Source of the DNA: Erythrobacter crassostreae
GTDB taxonomy: Bacteria > Pseudomonadota > Alphaproteobacteria > Sphingomonadales > Sphingomonadaceae
DNA: 64,000 nucleotides
Direction of reading: 5' to 3'
Assembly (NCBI RefSeq): GCF_019204045.1
Contig: NZ_JAGSPC010000001.1
Span: forward strand, 1 to 64,000
In this document: one piece after another, positions 27,331 through 36,019 of the stretch
How the letters are laid out: each line of letters begins with the position of its first letter
Position numbering within the stretch: the first letter of the stretch is position 1
The notes under the pieces: model-generated
What the model saw: only the letters and a program-made list of their open reading frames with translations
Databases searched by the model: none
What the model was told of the DNA's origin: nothing
Program-made: the position numbers and the translations under genes

Positions 27331-28916
27331 GTAAACCAGACAAGTCGGTCCGATGTGCAATCTACACTCGTAAAAGCTCCGATGAAGGCCTCGACCAGTC
27401 GTTCAACAGCCTTGATGCCCAGCGCGCCGCAGGCAAAGCCTATGTCACCAGTCAGGCCAGTGAAGGCTGGAGGGTAATTTCGACCCTGTATGACGATGGC
27501 GGCTTTTCTGGCGGCACGATGGAGCGTCCCGGTCTGCAGGCGCTGCTCAGCGATATTGAAGCGGGACGTATCGACGTGGTTGTGGTCTACAAGATCGACC
27601 GGCTGACCCGCTCGCTCACCGATTTCTCGCGCATCATCGAGACCTTTGATGCTGCTGGAACCAGCTTTGTATCGGTGACCCAATCGTTCAACACGAAGGA
27701 CTCAATGGGGCGCTTGATGCTCAACGTCCTGCTGTCCTTTGCCCAGTTCGAGCGCGAGGTTACCGGCGAGCGCATCCGCGACAAGATCGCAGCATCCAAA
27801 GCCAAGGGTATGTGGATGGGCGGGATCCCGCCGCTGGGATACGATCCGCCGACCGATGGATCACGCACGTTGAAGGTCAATACAGAGGAGGCCGAGCGCG
27901 TCCGCCATCTGTTTGCTCGCTATCTTGAGCTTGGCTCAGTTCATGCCCTCCAGCGCGATCTTGAGGCAGGCGGTATCCTTTCAAAGCTGCACGTTACTGC
28001 AAAAGGGCGAACGATGGGCGGCCAGACGTTTAGCCGCGGCGCGCTCTTTCACCTGCTGCGCAACCGCATCTATCTCGGCCAGATCGTGCACAAGGATAAG
28101 GTGTTCGAAGGCGAGCATCACGGGATCGTAGATCCAGACCTGTTCGAGCGCGTACAGGTTAAGCTCAATAGCCAAGCCCAGCGCCACAAAGCTGGCGCTG
28201 GAACCCGCGCCGCCAAGGCGACGCTCACCGGCAAGCTGTTTGATGCAAATGGCGAGGTAATGACCCCGACATTCTCGCGCGGGCGTTCAGGCGGGGTCTA
28301 TCGATACTACGTGTCGGCATCGCTGCAGCAGGGCGCGGGGAAGAACAGCAACGATGAAGTTCGCAGGCTTCCTGCGGACGCAATCGAATCCATCATCACC
28401 GAAACAGCAGCACGGTGGCTGCCGCGCGAAGATCGCCCTCTCGAATCTGTAACGGCTGTGAGGATCGTCGATTGCGGTTTGGTATTTGAATGCCCGGCGA
28501 AGTTTGCTGATGACATTGCCCGGCAGCTGCGAAGCGGCGAGCAGATTATCCATACATCCGCCAAGATTTGCCGGATCAAAATACCGGTCTCTTTGCCACT
28601 GCGAGGAGGTCAGCGTCTGGTCATTGCCGAGGGCCAGTCTGACGTTCATCCCGACCCGACATTGATTGCAGCGCTCCGCCGCGCTCATTCTTTATTGGGC
28701 CGCGACCGCAAGGGCATGCCGGTGATCGAGGTTTCTCCGCCCATTGCCCATAACCGCAACATTCTCCGGCTTGCGTTTCTGGCTCCGGATATTCAGCGCG
28801 GCATTATGGAAGGCCGCCAGCCGCAATCCCTCAACCTGCAGCAGCTTATCAAAATGCACATCCCGCTAAGCTGGAAAGAGCAGCGCGAAGTGCTCAATTG
28901 GCCGCATTCCAAATAG
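27327..28916 (+). CDS. large serine recombinase
   Basis: 529 residues from ATG 27327, which overlaps the preceding stop. The N-terminal resolvase domain has the catalytic Ser in IYTRKSSDEG and the active-site helix region YKIDRLTRSLTDF with LLSFAQFEREVTGERIRDK. A Recombinase domain follows (GYDPPTDG...FARYLELGS...LLRNRIYLGQ). The C-terminal part lacks an obvious four-Cys zinc ribbon. Large serine recombinases join short attachment sites without needing homology. Its 3' flank is full of CCTGTT/AACAGG repeats, which could be its sites or those of another element protein. An intrinsic terminator follows. Confidence 0.92.
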   Translation: MSKPDKSVRCAIYTRKSSDEGLDQSFNSLDAQRAAGKAYVTSQASEGWRVISTLYDDGGFSGGTMERPGLQALLSDIEAGRIDVVVVYKIDRLTRSLTDFSRIIETFDAAGTSFVSVTQSFNTKDSMGRLMLNVLLSFAQFEREVTGERIRDKIAASKAKGMWMGGIPPLGYDPPTDGSRTLKVNTEEAERVRHLFARYLELGSVHALQRDLEAGGILSKLHVTAKGRTMGGQTFSRGALFHLLRNRIYLGQIVHKDKVFEGEHHGIVDPDLFERVQVKLNSQAQRHKAGAGTRAAKATLTGKLFDANGEVMTPTFSRGRSGGVYRYYVSASLQQGAGKNSNDEVRRLPADAIESIITETAARWLPREDRPLESVTAVRIVDCGLVFECPAKFADDIARQLRSGEQIIHTSAKICRIKIPVSLPLRGGQRLVIAEGQSDVHPDPTLIAALRRAHSLLGRDRKGMPVIEVSPPIAHNRNILRLAFLAPDIQRGIMEGRQPQSLNLQQLIKMHIPLSWKEQREVLNWPHSK

Positions 28917-29140
28917 CCTGTTCCAGCAAAGAGCAGGGCCTGTTCCTGCTATAAAAGCCCCTGTTACACCCCAATAAATACCCTGTTCCGGCGATTAACA
29001 GGGAAACCCCATTTTACAGAGACTAACCCTCTGTAATCTGGGTTTTTTATCCAGAGGCATGCGGGCGAATTGTCCCAAAAAAGCTCTGTTTTCGGCCTCA
29101 AATGAGCAATTTTCCCTGTTATTGCCTGTTAAACAGGGAA
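28917..29140. repeat. cluster of CCTGTT/AACAGG repeats 3' of the recombinase
   Basis: CCTGTT occurs at 28917, 28939, 28960, 28982, 29115 and 29125, and its complement AACAGG at 28997 and 29132. Two sets form hairpins: CCCTGTT...AACAGGG at 28981-29003 and TTCCCTGTT...AACAGGGAA at 29112-29140. Spacing in the first four copies is close to 21-22 bases, about two helical turns. The 390-base gap between the recombinase and the tRNA contains no gene. Confidence 0.7.
29005..29047 (+). terminator. intrinsic terminator after the serine recombinase gene
   Basis: TTACAGAG pairs with CTCTGTAA, extended by ACCC/GGGT, and runs into TTTTTT. It lies inside the CCTGTT repeat cluster. Confidence 0.8.
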
Positions 29141-29307
29141 ACTCATCTGATTGCGATTGGCCAAGAGACTGGCCGCGCAAATTTGGCCTGATCTGCGCAG
29201 AGACTGATGCTGAAGATCCAGCGAACGGCGGTTTGGCCTGTTCAAACCCGCGCACACCGCCGCTTTGCGCAGGCGCCCAGCAATCAGAGATTGGTGCTGG
29301 GGGTAGT

Positions 29308-29397
29308 TGGCGGAGACGGTGGGATTCGAACCCACGAAAGAGTTGCCCCTTTACACACTTTCCAGGCGTGCGCCTTCGACCACTCGGCCACGTCTCC
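29308..29397 (-). tRNA. tRNA-Ser(GGA)
   Basis: Reading the minus strand: acceptor GGAGACG pairs with CGTCTCC, the D arm is GCCGAGTGG..., and the anticodon loop CTGGAAA gives anticodon GGA. A long class II variable arm (AAAGGGG...CTCTTTC) and a T arm with GGTTCGAATCC follow. CCA is encoded. The long variable arm and G73 confirm serine identity. The 3' end faces the repeat cluster and recombinase. Confidence 0.96.
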
Positions 29398-29474
29398 GCA
29401 TGCCATTACGGCAGATGCGGGCCTCTAGCTTTCCTGCCATTGCAGCGCAAGCCGCATGATGGCACGAAGTGCAA

Positions 29475-30548
29475 ATGAGAACATCATTTCTTGGCATCGC
29501 CGCGCTCGCCCTGACCTCCACACTTTCGGCTCAAGAAGCTCCAACCGGAGCGCCCTCACCCAATGCCATCGTCGAGACTGCGGCGAAGGAAGAGTGGGTG
29601 CAGATCGATACCGATGATCTGATCGTGATGACGCTAGCGCCGGATGCGAAGGGCGAGCCGCGTGAAGTTGTGATCCAGTTGATGCCTGCGCCGTTCTCGC
29701 AAGGCTGGGTCAGCAACATCCGTACCCTCGCCCGCGCCAAATGGTATGACGGGATCAGCGTAAACCGGGTACAGGACAATTACGTCGTCCAATGGGGTGA
29801 TCCCGGATACGACAATCCGGAAAGCGGTGAGATGGAGCAGAAGCCTTTGCCCGAGGGGCTTAAGGTGATGGGGGAAGAGGAATATTTTCTCCAGTCTGGT
29901 TTTCGTCTTGACGAAATCAAAGTTGTCGCAGGGAAACCAATCGCGAATGACAGTTATTCTGAGGAGACCTATTTCGCACGCGGATTTCCGCTAGCATCAT
30001 CTCTCGACCCAGAGAAAAACAATGGCATGCAGCACCGGCGAAGTTGGCCCGTCCACTGCTACGGCATGGTCGGCGTGGGCCGGAACTACTCGCCGGACAC
30101 CGGCTCGGGCGCTGAACTCTACACTGTGATCGGTCATGCGCCGCGTCACCTTGATCGCAATATCGCTCTGGTGGGGCGGATTATCAGCGGAATGGAGCAT
30201 CTGTCCTCGCTCCCGCGCGGAACGGGCGAACTTGGCTTCTACACCGAGGAAGAGGCAGAGCTACGCACGCCGATCCTGTCAGTGCGGGTTGTTAGCGATC
30301 TCGCCGCAAACGGCACCTATCAAGAGCGCAGCGCGGTCGAACGCAAATATGCCTATGAATATCTCTCCACCGAAAGCGAAACTTTCGCCAAATATGCCGA
30401 AGCACGCGCCAACCGTCGCGATCCGTTCTTTATCAAACCCGCGGGCGGCGCGGATATCTGCAACATTCCGGTGCCCGTGCGCACATTTGATTACGTCCGC
30501 TACGAACCGCTAGACGGGCCTGCGCCAGAGGAAGCCGAGACCAAGTGA
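29475..30548 (+). CDS. periplasmic cyclophilin-type peptidyl-prolyl isomerase
   Basis: About 357 residues with a signal peptide (MRTSFLGIAALAL...LSAQ). The cyclophilin core is recognisable in VVIQLMPAPFSQGWVSNIRTL, WYDGISVNRVQDNYVVQWGD and the later GMVGVGRNYSPDTGSGAELYTVIG and RHLDRNIALVGRI. It probably helps fold outer-membrane or periplasmic proteins. It is longer than the classical 165-190 residues because of an insertion between the halves and a C-terminal tail. ATG 29475 is preferred to the GTG two codons earlier. The stop overlaps the GTG start of the next gene. Confidence 0.85.
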   Translation: MRTSFLGIAALALTSTLSAQEAPTGAPSPNAIVETAAKEEWVQIDTDDLIVMTLAPDAKGEPREVVIQLMPAPFSQGWVSNIRTLARAKWYDGISVNRVQDNYVVQWGDPGYDNPESGEMEQKPLPEGLKVMGEEEYFLQSGFRLDEIKVVAGKPIANDSYSEETYFARGFPLASSLDPEKNNGMQHRRSWPVHCYGMVGVGRNYSPDTGSGAELYTVIGHAPRHLDRNIALVGRIISGMEHLSSLPRGTGELGFYTEEEAELRTPILSVRVVSDLAANGTYQERSAVERKYAYEYLSTESETFAKYAEARANRRDPFFIKPAGGADICNIPVPVRTFDYVRYEPLDGPAPEEAETK

Positions 30549-30880
30549 GCGAGAACGTAACCGCCACGCTACCGCTGAAACGTTGGCAGGGGGATCGCGG
30601 CACTTATCACCTTGTCACAGTTACAGGCGATGCGGCGGAGGCAATCGCCATGCACGCGCGCCTGCACAGGCTCGAATTCGGCAAACAGCGCGGCTTTGGC
30701 TCCGTCAAAGTGATCGCGCGGATTGGCGCGACGGAATGGAAAACGTCAGTATTCCCGATGAACATCGAGGAAATGTCCAAGCAAACCAAAAACTGGACGT
30801 TGTTGGTGAGCAAGAAAGTCATGCGCGCAGAGGATTTGGCCGAGTGTGATCCGGTCGCTCTCGAACTTGATCTGCTTTAG
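30545..30880 (+). CDS. DUF1905 protein
   Basis: 111 residues beginning at GTG, overlapping the cyclophilin stop. FGSVKVIARIGATEWKTSVF followed by KKVMRAEDLAECDPVALEL is the DUF1905 pattern, a small beta-barrel-like fold of unknown function, sometimes fused to YdeI/OmdA-type proteins. No signal peptide. The gene end overlaps the convergent rsh stop by four bases. Confidence 0.8.
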   Translation: MSENVTATLPLKRWQGDRGTYHLVTVTGDAAEAIAMHARLHRLEFGKQRGFGSVKVIARIGATEWKTSVFPMNIEEMSKQTKNWTLLVSKKVMRAEDLAECDPVALELDLL

Positions 30881-32967
30881 ATACGTTCGGCCTGAGCCAC
30901 CGCGTCACTGGCGCGAAGGGCGCTGAGAATACGCGCAAGGTGCGACAAATCCTGCACCTCGGCATCAATTGTGTACGTCACAAAAGGATGATCCAGCTGA
31001 GACTGCGCCAGACTGGTGACGTTGCTTTTGTTCTGCGCAAACAGACCCGCCATTTCCGCCAGAGTTCCGGGCCGGTCATAGATCGTCACCGAAAGCCTGC
31101 CGACCGCGCCGTGGGACCGTTTGCCCCACGAAACATCCAGCCAGTCAGAGTCGATGCCATTGGCTAGCTCCAGACAGTTGATTGCATGGACCAGCACGGT
31201 TTCACCCTTGCGCCGCAATCCGACAATCCGGTCACCTGGCACTGGGTGGCAACATTCAGCCAATTCAAACCCTACGCCTGGCGTCATCCCCTTGATCGAG
31301 ATCGCACGGTCACGCGGGGACCAATCGTCCGCTTCATCGAAATCGGCGGTGCAACCGGGCACGAGCGCCTCCATCACCTCGCGGTCGGTCAGCTTGGCTG
31401 CACCCACGGCGAACATCAGGTCTTCCGGTCCATCCAAGTCCAGCCGTTCGATCGCTGCGCGGATCGCCTTCTTCCCAATGCGGGCGGGAACTTTCGCGGC
31501 GATCTCGTCGAACAATTTAGACCCAAGGTCCGCAACCTCAGCGCGTTCCTTTTGCCGGACATTCCGGCGAATGGCCGCGCGCGCTTTGCCGGTCACAACA
31601 AAGCTTAGCCATGAAAGCTGCGGCTCTGCCGATGACCCTTTGATAACCTCGACCACATCGCCGTTTTGCAGCGGCGTGCGCAGCGGCATGTGCCGGCCAT
31701 TGATCTTCGCACCAAGACACGCGAGCCCCAGATCGGTGTGGACGGCAAAGGCGAAATCAACCGCGCTTGCGCCCTTAGGCAACTGGAACAAAGCCCCCTT
31801 GGGCGTAAAGGAAAAAATGCGATCCTGGTAAATCGCCATCCGCGTATGTTCGAGCAATTCCTCGGCATCATGGCTCGCATCCACAATTTCGATCAGATCG
31901 CGCAGCCAGCCAACTTGCCCGTCGGCGCTGTCTGATTGCTTGTAAGCCCAATGCGCCGCCAGCCCGAATTCATTTCGGCGATGCATTTCGCGCGTGCGGA
32001 TTTGCACTTCGACCCGCATCGAATTTTCATACATCAGCGAGGTATGCAGGCTGCGATAGCCGTTATTTTTCGGCGTCGAGATATAATCTTTGAACTTGCC
32101 CGGCAGGAACTGCCACGTCGTGTGCAGGATACCCATTGCCCGGTAACAATCGGCTTCGTTTTCCGTGATGACACGGAACGCCATGATGTCGGTCACCTGT
32201 TCAAAGCTGACGTGACGTTCCGACATTTTGTTCCAGATCGAGAACGGGTGTTTTTCGCGGCCCGAGACTTCGACATTCAAGCCCGCCTCGGCCAGCGCCT
32301 GTTTCACTTTGAGCGCGATGGCATCGACCTGACCGCCATCCTGACCGCGCAGCTCTTCCAACCGTTTTGTGATCGTGGTGAAAGCTTCGGGTTCAAGCTG
32401 TTCGAATGCCAGCAACTGCATCTCGCGCATATATTCATACATGCCGACACGCTCTGCCAGCGGCGCGTAGATATCCATTGTCTCGCGCGCGATCCGCTGG
32501 CGTTTCTCCGGCTTCTTAATGAAGTGCAGCGTGCGCATATTGTGCAGCCGGTCTGCCAGCTTCACCAGCAGCACGCGGATATCTTCGGACATCGCGAGAA
32601 GGAATTTGCGCAAATTCTCTGCCGCGCGCTCGTCCTCCGGCATGGCCTCGATCTTGGACAGCTTGGTCACGCCATCGACCAGCCGGGCGACCTCGGGCCC
32701 GAAATTGGCCTCGATATCTTCAATCGTCGCGAGCGTATCTTCGACAGTGTCGTGCAGCAGCGCGGTGATGATCGTTTCCTGATCAAGCTGCAGATCTGTC
32801 ATCAGACCTGCAACCTCTACCGGATGCGAGAAATACGGATCCCCGCTCGCACGCTTTTGCGTGCCATGCTTCTGCACGGTGTAGACATAGGCGCGGTTAA
32901 GCAGCGCTTCGTCAGCGTCAGGGTCGTAGTCTAGGACCTTTTCAACGAGTTCGTATTGGCGCAGCAT
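30877..32967 (-). CDS. rsh: bifunctional (p)ppGpp synthetase/hydrolase
   Basis: 696 residues from ATG 32967, preferred over ATG 33003 because family members begin at MLRQYELVEKV. Order: HD hydrolase with HDTVEDT near residue 80; a synthetase domain with FKDYISTPKNNGYRSLHTSL; TGS domain (IFSFTPKGALFQLPKGASAV); and a C-terminal ACT domain (SVTIYDRPGTLAEMAGLFAQ). The KFKD form of the synthetase loop and the intact HD site fit a bifunctional Rel/Spo enzyme, as expected for the single RSH of alphaproteobacteria. It makes and destroys the stringent-response alarmone in the cytoplasm. Confidence 0.96.
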   Translation of the reverse strand: MLRQYELVEKVLDYDPDADEALLNRAYVYTVQKHGTQKRASGDPYFSHPVEVAGLMTDLQLDQETIITALLHDTVEDTLATIEDIEANFGPEVARLVDGVTKLSKIEAMPEDERAAENLRKFLLAMSEDIRVLLVKLADRLHNMRTLHFIKKPEKRQRIARETMDIYAPLAERVGMYEYMREMQLLAFEQLEPEAFTTITKRLEELRGQDGGQVDAIALKVKQALAEAGLNVEVSGREKHPFSIWNKMSERHVSFEQVTDIMAFRVITENEADCYRAMGILHTTWQFLPGKFKDYISTPKNNGYRSLHTSLMYENSMRVEVQIRTREMHRRNEFGLAAHWAYKQSDSADGQVGWLRDLIEIVDASHDAEELLEHTRMAIYQDRIFSFTPKGALFQLPKGASAVDFAFAVHTDLGLACLGAKINGRHMPLRTPLQNGDVVEVIKGSSAEPQLSWLSFVVTGKARAAIRRNVRQKERAEVADLGSKLFDEIAAKVPARIGKKAIRAAIERLDLDGPEDLMFAVGAAKLTDREVMEALVPGCTADFDEADDWSPRDRAISIKGMTPGVGFELAECCHPVPGDRIVGLRRKGETVLVHAINCLELANGIDSDWLDVSWGKRSHGAVGRLSVTIYDRPGTLAEMAGLFAQNKSNVTSLAQSQLDHPFVTYTIDAEVQDLSHLARILSALRASDAVAQAERI

Positions 32968-33108
32968 CGCGTTCAATATGTGCTGCCACCGGAATTGGAG
33001 CAAGCGCGAATTACATAGGGTGACTCATAAGAGAGCATATTGGCTGAGGCCACGACAGGTTGAGGCAACGACGCGACTAGAATTGCGCCTCAATTAATGG
33101 AAATCAAA

Positions 33109-33621
33109 CTAACGGACACGCCGAGCCGAAACCACGCGATAGACCTTCCAATCGTAAAGGCCTTGGGGGCAGGCCAAAAAGACTTGCTCGCCCTTGCGCC
33201 GATACCACGCTGCTGACGAAATCTGAACCTCATCGCTAGCACGCGCAGCGTATGTTGCTCGAGCAGATGACACCTCTGCAATAGCATCAACAATCACATT
33301 GAAATGTGTGTCGGGAGGTATTTTTTGCGTGTCCGGATAGTCGTCAAAAGCATCTAGTTCGACTTTGGTGCTTTCCTTATCAGGAAGGACATCCAAACAG
33401 CTTGCGCCATCGCCACCTGAGAGCGTAGCGACATAGGCTCCTGGGGTTGCAGTCCATATGTATGCGACTTCAAATTCAACTGGATCAATCGACAGAAATT
33501 GCAAATCCGTTCCGCGATGCGCTTCGCCTAATGTCGCGACACAACCCAAAAGGGCTATCGTAGACAGGGCCGCCCCAACGACCCGCAGCGCATAGTGCTT
33601 GGTTTTGCGCCTCAGCTCCAC
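33109..33621 (-). CDS. putative lipoprotein, unknown function
   Basis: 170 residues. The hydrophobic segment AALSTIALLGC ends in a lipobox-like LLGC, so lipidation in the envelope is likely. The mature sequence is beta-rich (FEVAYIWTATPGAYVATLSG) with cysteines at CLDVLP and LACPQGLYDW that may pair. I do not recognise a family. The ATG overlaps the end of hemF by ten bases, so it may be translated from the hemF message. Confidence 0.6.
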   Translation of the reverse strand: MELRRKTKHYALRVVGAALSTIALLGCVATLGEAHRGTDLQFLSIDPVEFEVAYIWTATPGAYVATLSGGDGASCLDVLPDKESTKVELDAFDDYPDTQKIPPDTHFNVIVDAIAEVSSARATYAARASDEVQISSAAWYRRKGEQVFLACPQGLYDWKVYRVVSARRVR

Positions 33622-34469
33622 GTCGCCCTCGGCGGTAGGCTCATCAGGATCGCGTCGATGTTGCCGCCGGTTTTTAGGCCGAAGATAGTGCCCCGGTCAT
33701 ACACCAGATTGAATTCGGCATAGAGACCGCGATATTCGAGCTGCTGCGCCACGTCTTCTTCGGTGAAATCGCTCGCCATCCGTTTGCGGACCAGCTTTGG
33801 ATAGATGTCGAGGAATGCCTTGCCGACATCTTGCGTAAAGGCGAAATTGCGGTCCCATGACGGATCATCATCGCATTCGAGATGATCGTAGAAAATGCCT
33901 CCAACCCCGCGGTGTACTTCGCGGTGAGGCAGGTAGAAATATTCATCCGCCCATTTCTTGTATTTCTCATAATAGGTCGGGTTGTGAGCCATGCAGGCCG
34001 CGCGCATGCTGGCGTGGAACTCGTCCGTATCCTCTTCATAGGGAAGCGGCGGGTTTAGGTCAGCGCCGCCGCCAAACCATGCCTTGCCCGTAGTCAGGAA
34101 ACGGCAGTTCATATGGACAGCTGGCACATGCGGGTTGTGCATATGCGCAACCAGACTGATGCCGGTTGCGGTAAAGCCGGGATTTTCGGGATCGGCGCCG
34201 TTGATATTACCAGCGAACTCTTTCGGGAAATTGCCGCGCACGGTCGACACATTGACGCCGACCTTCTCAAAGATCTTACCCTTCATAAGGCCCTGCGTGC
34301 CGCCGCCGGGGTCATCGTTGCCCTCTTCTTCGCGCTGCCAAGGGGTGTATTCAAACGAAGCATCTGAGCCATTATCGCGTTCGATCGATTCAAACGCAGC
34401 GCAGATTTGATCGCGCAGACTTTCGAACCATTCTTTCGCTTTTGCCGTCTTCGGCGCCCAATCGCTCAT
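33612..34469 (-). CDS. hemF: aerobic coproporphyrinogen III oxidase
   Basis: 285 residues, the usual HemF size. It oxidatively decarboxylates coproporphyrinogen III to protoporphyrinogen IX with oxygen, in the cytoplasm. Family motifs are clear: GGGTQGLMKGKIFEKVGVN, HNPHVPAVHMNCRF, WFGGGADLNPPLPYEEDT and LVYDRGTIFGLKTGGNIDAI. It is divergent from pdeM. The oxygen-dependent enzyme fits an aerobic organism; several Erythrobacteraceae also make bacteriochlorophyll, but nothing else here points to that. Confidence 0.97.
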   Translation of the reverse strand: MSDWAPKTAKAKEWFESLRDQICAAFESIERDNGSDASFEYTPWQREEEGNDDPGGGTQGLMKGKIFEKVGVNVSTVRGNFPKEFAGNINGADPENPGFTATGISLVAHMHNPHVPAVHMNCRFLTTGKAWFGGGADLNPPLPYEEDTDEFHASMRAACMAHNPTYYEKYKKWADEYFYLPHREVHRGVGGIFYDHLECDDDPSWDRNFAFTQDVGKAFLDIYPKLVRKRMASDFTEEDVAQQLEYRGLYAEFNLVYDRGTIFGLKTGGNIDAILMSLPPRATWS

Positions 34470-34610
34470 TCAGTATTCCCCGTCGTTTAAACTGCCTCGC
34501 AACGCGCGATGACAGTTCGGCTGTCCATCCGCTTTGACACAGATCAAGTCAACCGCATGTTTGCTGAAACGGCGCTTGCCAAAGGCATCGCGCAGCGTCA
34601 AAAGCATCGC

Positions 34611-35333
34611 ATGGTTCCCGTTTCGTTCCCGGTCAATTTTGGCGCGCCGCTCGATTTCGCTGGTGAAGAGCTTGTTCTGATGAAGAGCAACGCGCTTTAT
34701 TGGCCCCGCGAACGTGCCTTGCTGGTGGCCGATCTGCATCTGGAAAAGGGCAGCTGGTATGCCAAGCAAGGGCAAATGCTGCCCCCCTATGACAGCCGCG
34801 AAACGTTGGAACGGGTGGCTGACAGCGTAAAGGCAACAGGCGCAAGGCGCGTCATCACGCTGGGTGACAATTTTCACGATAGCGAAGGCACAAGCCGGCT
34901 CGATCCCTATGCCGCCGGAATGCTGGAATCGCTGACCCGCGCGCTTGATTGGGTCTGGATCACTGGCAACCACGACGAAGAAATGCACCGTTCGTTCGGC
35001 GCGACCTTGGTTGACGAGATGGAAATTGGCGGGATCACGCTGCGGCATGAGGCCAAGCGCGGCGAAACGCGCGCCGAACTATCCGGCCATTATCATCCCA
35101 AAATGCGCGTAAAAGTAAGAGACAGGCACATTGCGCGGCCATGCGGCGTTGTAAGCCGGTCTCCCCAAAGCGAAGACCGGATGATCCTACCTGCATTTGG
35201 AGCCTATACCGGCGGAATGGACGCAGGCTCTCCCGAAATTCTGAAAGCGTTGGGGCCTGCAAGCCAGATCGACGCGGTCCTGCCCGCAAAGGGTAAATTG
35301 GTCACATTCCCGCTTTATCGCGCTGCTGCCTAA
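34611..35333 (+). CDS. pdeM: ligase-associated DNA damage response endonuclease PdeM
   Basis: 240 residues from ATG 34611; upstream ATGs at 34509 and 34557 are possible but exceed the usual length. It is a calcineurin-like metallophosphoesterase: LLVADLHLEKG (DxH), LGDNFHDSEG (GDxxHD), WITGNHDEE (GNHD) and SGHYHPK (GHxH) supply the two-metal site. PdeM proteins normally cluster with an ATP-dependent DNA ligase, an exonuclease and an Lhr-type helicase for DNA repair. None of these lie in the window, so the gene stands alone here or the assignment rests on sequence only. Confidence 0.85.
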   Translation: MVPVSFPVNFGAPLDFAGEELVLMKSNALYWPRERALLVADLHLEKGSWYAKQGQMLPPYDSRETLERVADSVKATGARRVITLGDNFHDSEGTSRLDPYAAGMLESLTRALDWVWITGNHDEEMHRSFGATLVDEMEIGGITLRHEAKRGETRAELSGHYHPKMRVKVRDRHIARPCGVVSRSPQSEDRMILPAFGAYTGGMDAGSPEILKALGPASQIDAVLPAKGKLVTFPLYRAAA

Positions 35334-35395
35334 GACTCATCTGGCGTTTCGACCATGTAGGCATTACATAGCGCGCAATACACACCGGCTATAAC

Positions 35396-35411
35396 AGGAG
35401 ATTCTCACATA
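35396..35411 (+). promoter_or_regulatory. Shine-Dalgarno and probable ATA start of infC
   Basis: AGGAG at 35396-35400 is followed after 8 bases by ATA at 35409, in frame with infC. The first in-frame ATG (35433) has no SD at proper spacing. Rare start codons on infC are known from enterobacteria and serve autoregulation by IF-3. Confidence 0.65.
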
Positions 35412-35951
35412 GCTCGTCCACCCCGGCGCTCGATGGCCCCGCCAACTAAGAGCGGCCCTCGTTTCGATAGTTTTATTCAAGTCCCCAAGGTCCGCGTCAT
35501 TGATGACGAAGGCGAAAACCTTGGCGTGATGTTCACCAAAGAAGCGACAGAACAGGCCAATGAAAAAGGCCTGAACCTTGTCGAAGTGTCCCCCAATGCG
35601 GACCCGCCGGTGTGCAAATTCCTCGATGTTGGCAAATACCGTTTCGAAGCCCAGAAAAAAGCCAATCTGGCGCGCAAGTCGCAAAAGACGCAGGACATCA
35701 AAGAAGTCAAAATGCGTCCGAATATCGACACGCATGATTATGATGTGAAGATGCGCAACGTGACAAAGTTCATCGGCAATGGTGACAAAGTTAAAGTCAC
35801 GCTGCGGTTCCGCGGTCGTGAGATGGCGCACCAGCATCTTGGTATGGACCTGCTGAAACGTGTGCAGGATGATGCTGCAGAAATCGCCAAGGTAGAGGCA
35901 TTCCCTCGGTTGGAGGGCCGCCAGATGCTGATGGTGCTTTCGCCAAAATAA
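35409..35951 (+). CDS. infC: translation initiation factor IF-3
   Basis: 180 residues if started at the non-standard ATA (172 from ATG 35433). IF-3 binds the 30S subunit and checks the start codon and initiator tRNA. The N-domain shows [17 protein letters not shown] and [19 protein letters not shown]; the C-domain shows [16 protein letters not shown] and [18 protein letters not shown]. The residues added from ATA (ARPPRRS) match the usual basic start of alphaproteobacterial IF-3. The usual partners rpmI and rplT do not follow; a GNAT gene on the opposite strand does. Confidence 0.95.
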   Translation: MARPPRRSMAPPTKSGPRFDSFIQVPKVRVIDDEGENLGVMFTKEATEQANEKGLNLVEVSPNADPPVCKFLDVGKYRFEAQKKANLARKSQKTQDIKEVKMRPNIDTHDYDVKMRNVTKFIGNGDKVKVTLRFRGREMAHQHLGMDLLKRVQDDAAEIAKVEAFPRLEGRQMLMVLSPK

Positions 35952-36019
35952 GTGTCTTTCCGTTGCGCATGTTAATTTAAGAGCGCGCGCAGGAAACCGG
36001 CTTCATCGCCGATCGGATA

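Larger units (their letters stand above)
24094..29140. mobile_element. integrated element: ParB-methyltransferase/DUF5681 arm plus DUF3489-DUF2924-serine recombinase arm
   Basis: Two divergent operons share a 200-base gap at 26489-26686. The minus-strand arm encodes a ParB-domain DNA methyltransferase and two DUF5681 proteins; the plus-strand arm encodes DUF3489, DUF2924 and a large serine recombinase. Almost every junction inside the arms is an ATGA overlap. Prophage-type families, the recombinase and an adjacent tRNA-Ser gene support an integrated element or remnant. I could not find a duplicated tRNA end or clear flanking direct repeats, so the boundaries are approximate. Confidence 0.65.

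Noticed and set aside
28917-29140. CRISPR-like array
   Set aside because: The repeat unit is only 6 bases, orientation varies, spacers are irregular later on, and no cas genes are present.
24094-29140. Restriction-modification system
   Set aside because: A methyltransferase is present but no restriction endonuclease or specificity subunit was found beside it.
31936-32934. 332-codon frame antisense to rsh
   Set aside because: Rsh has complete domain motifs; the opposite frame reflects GC codon bias.
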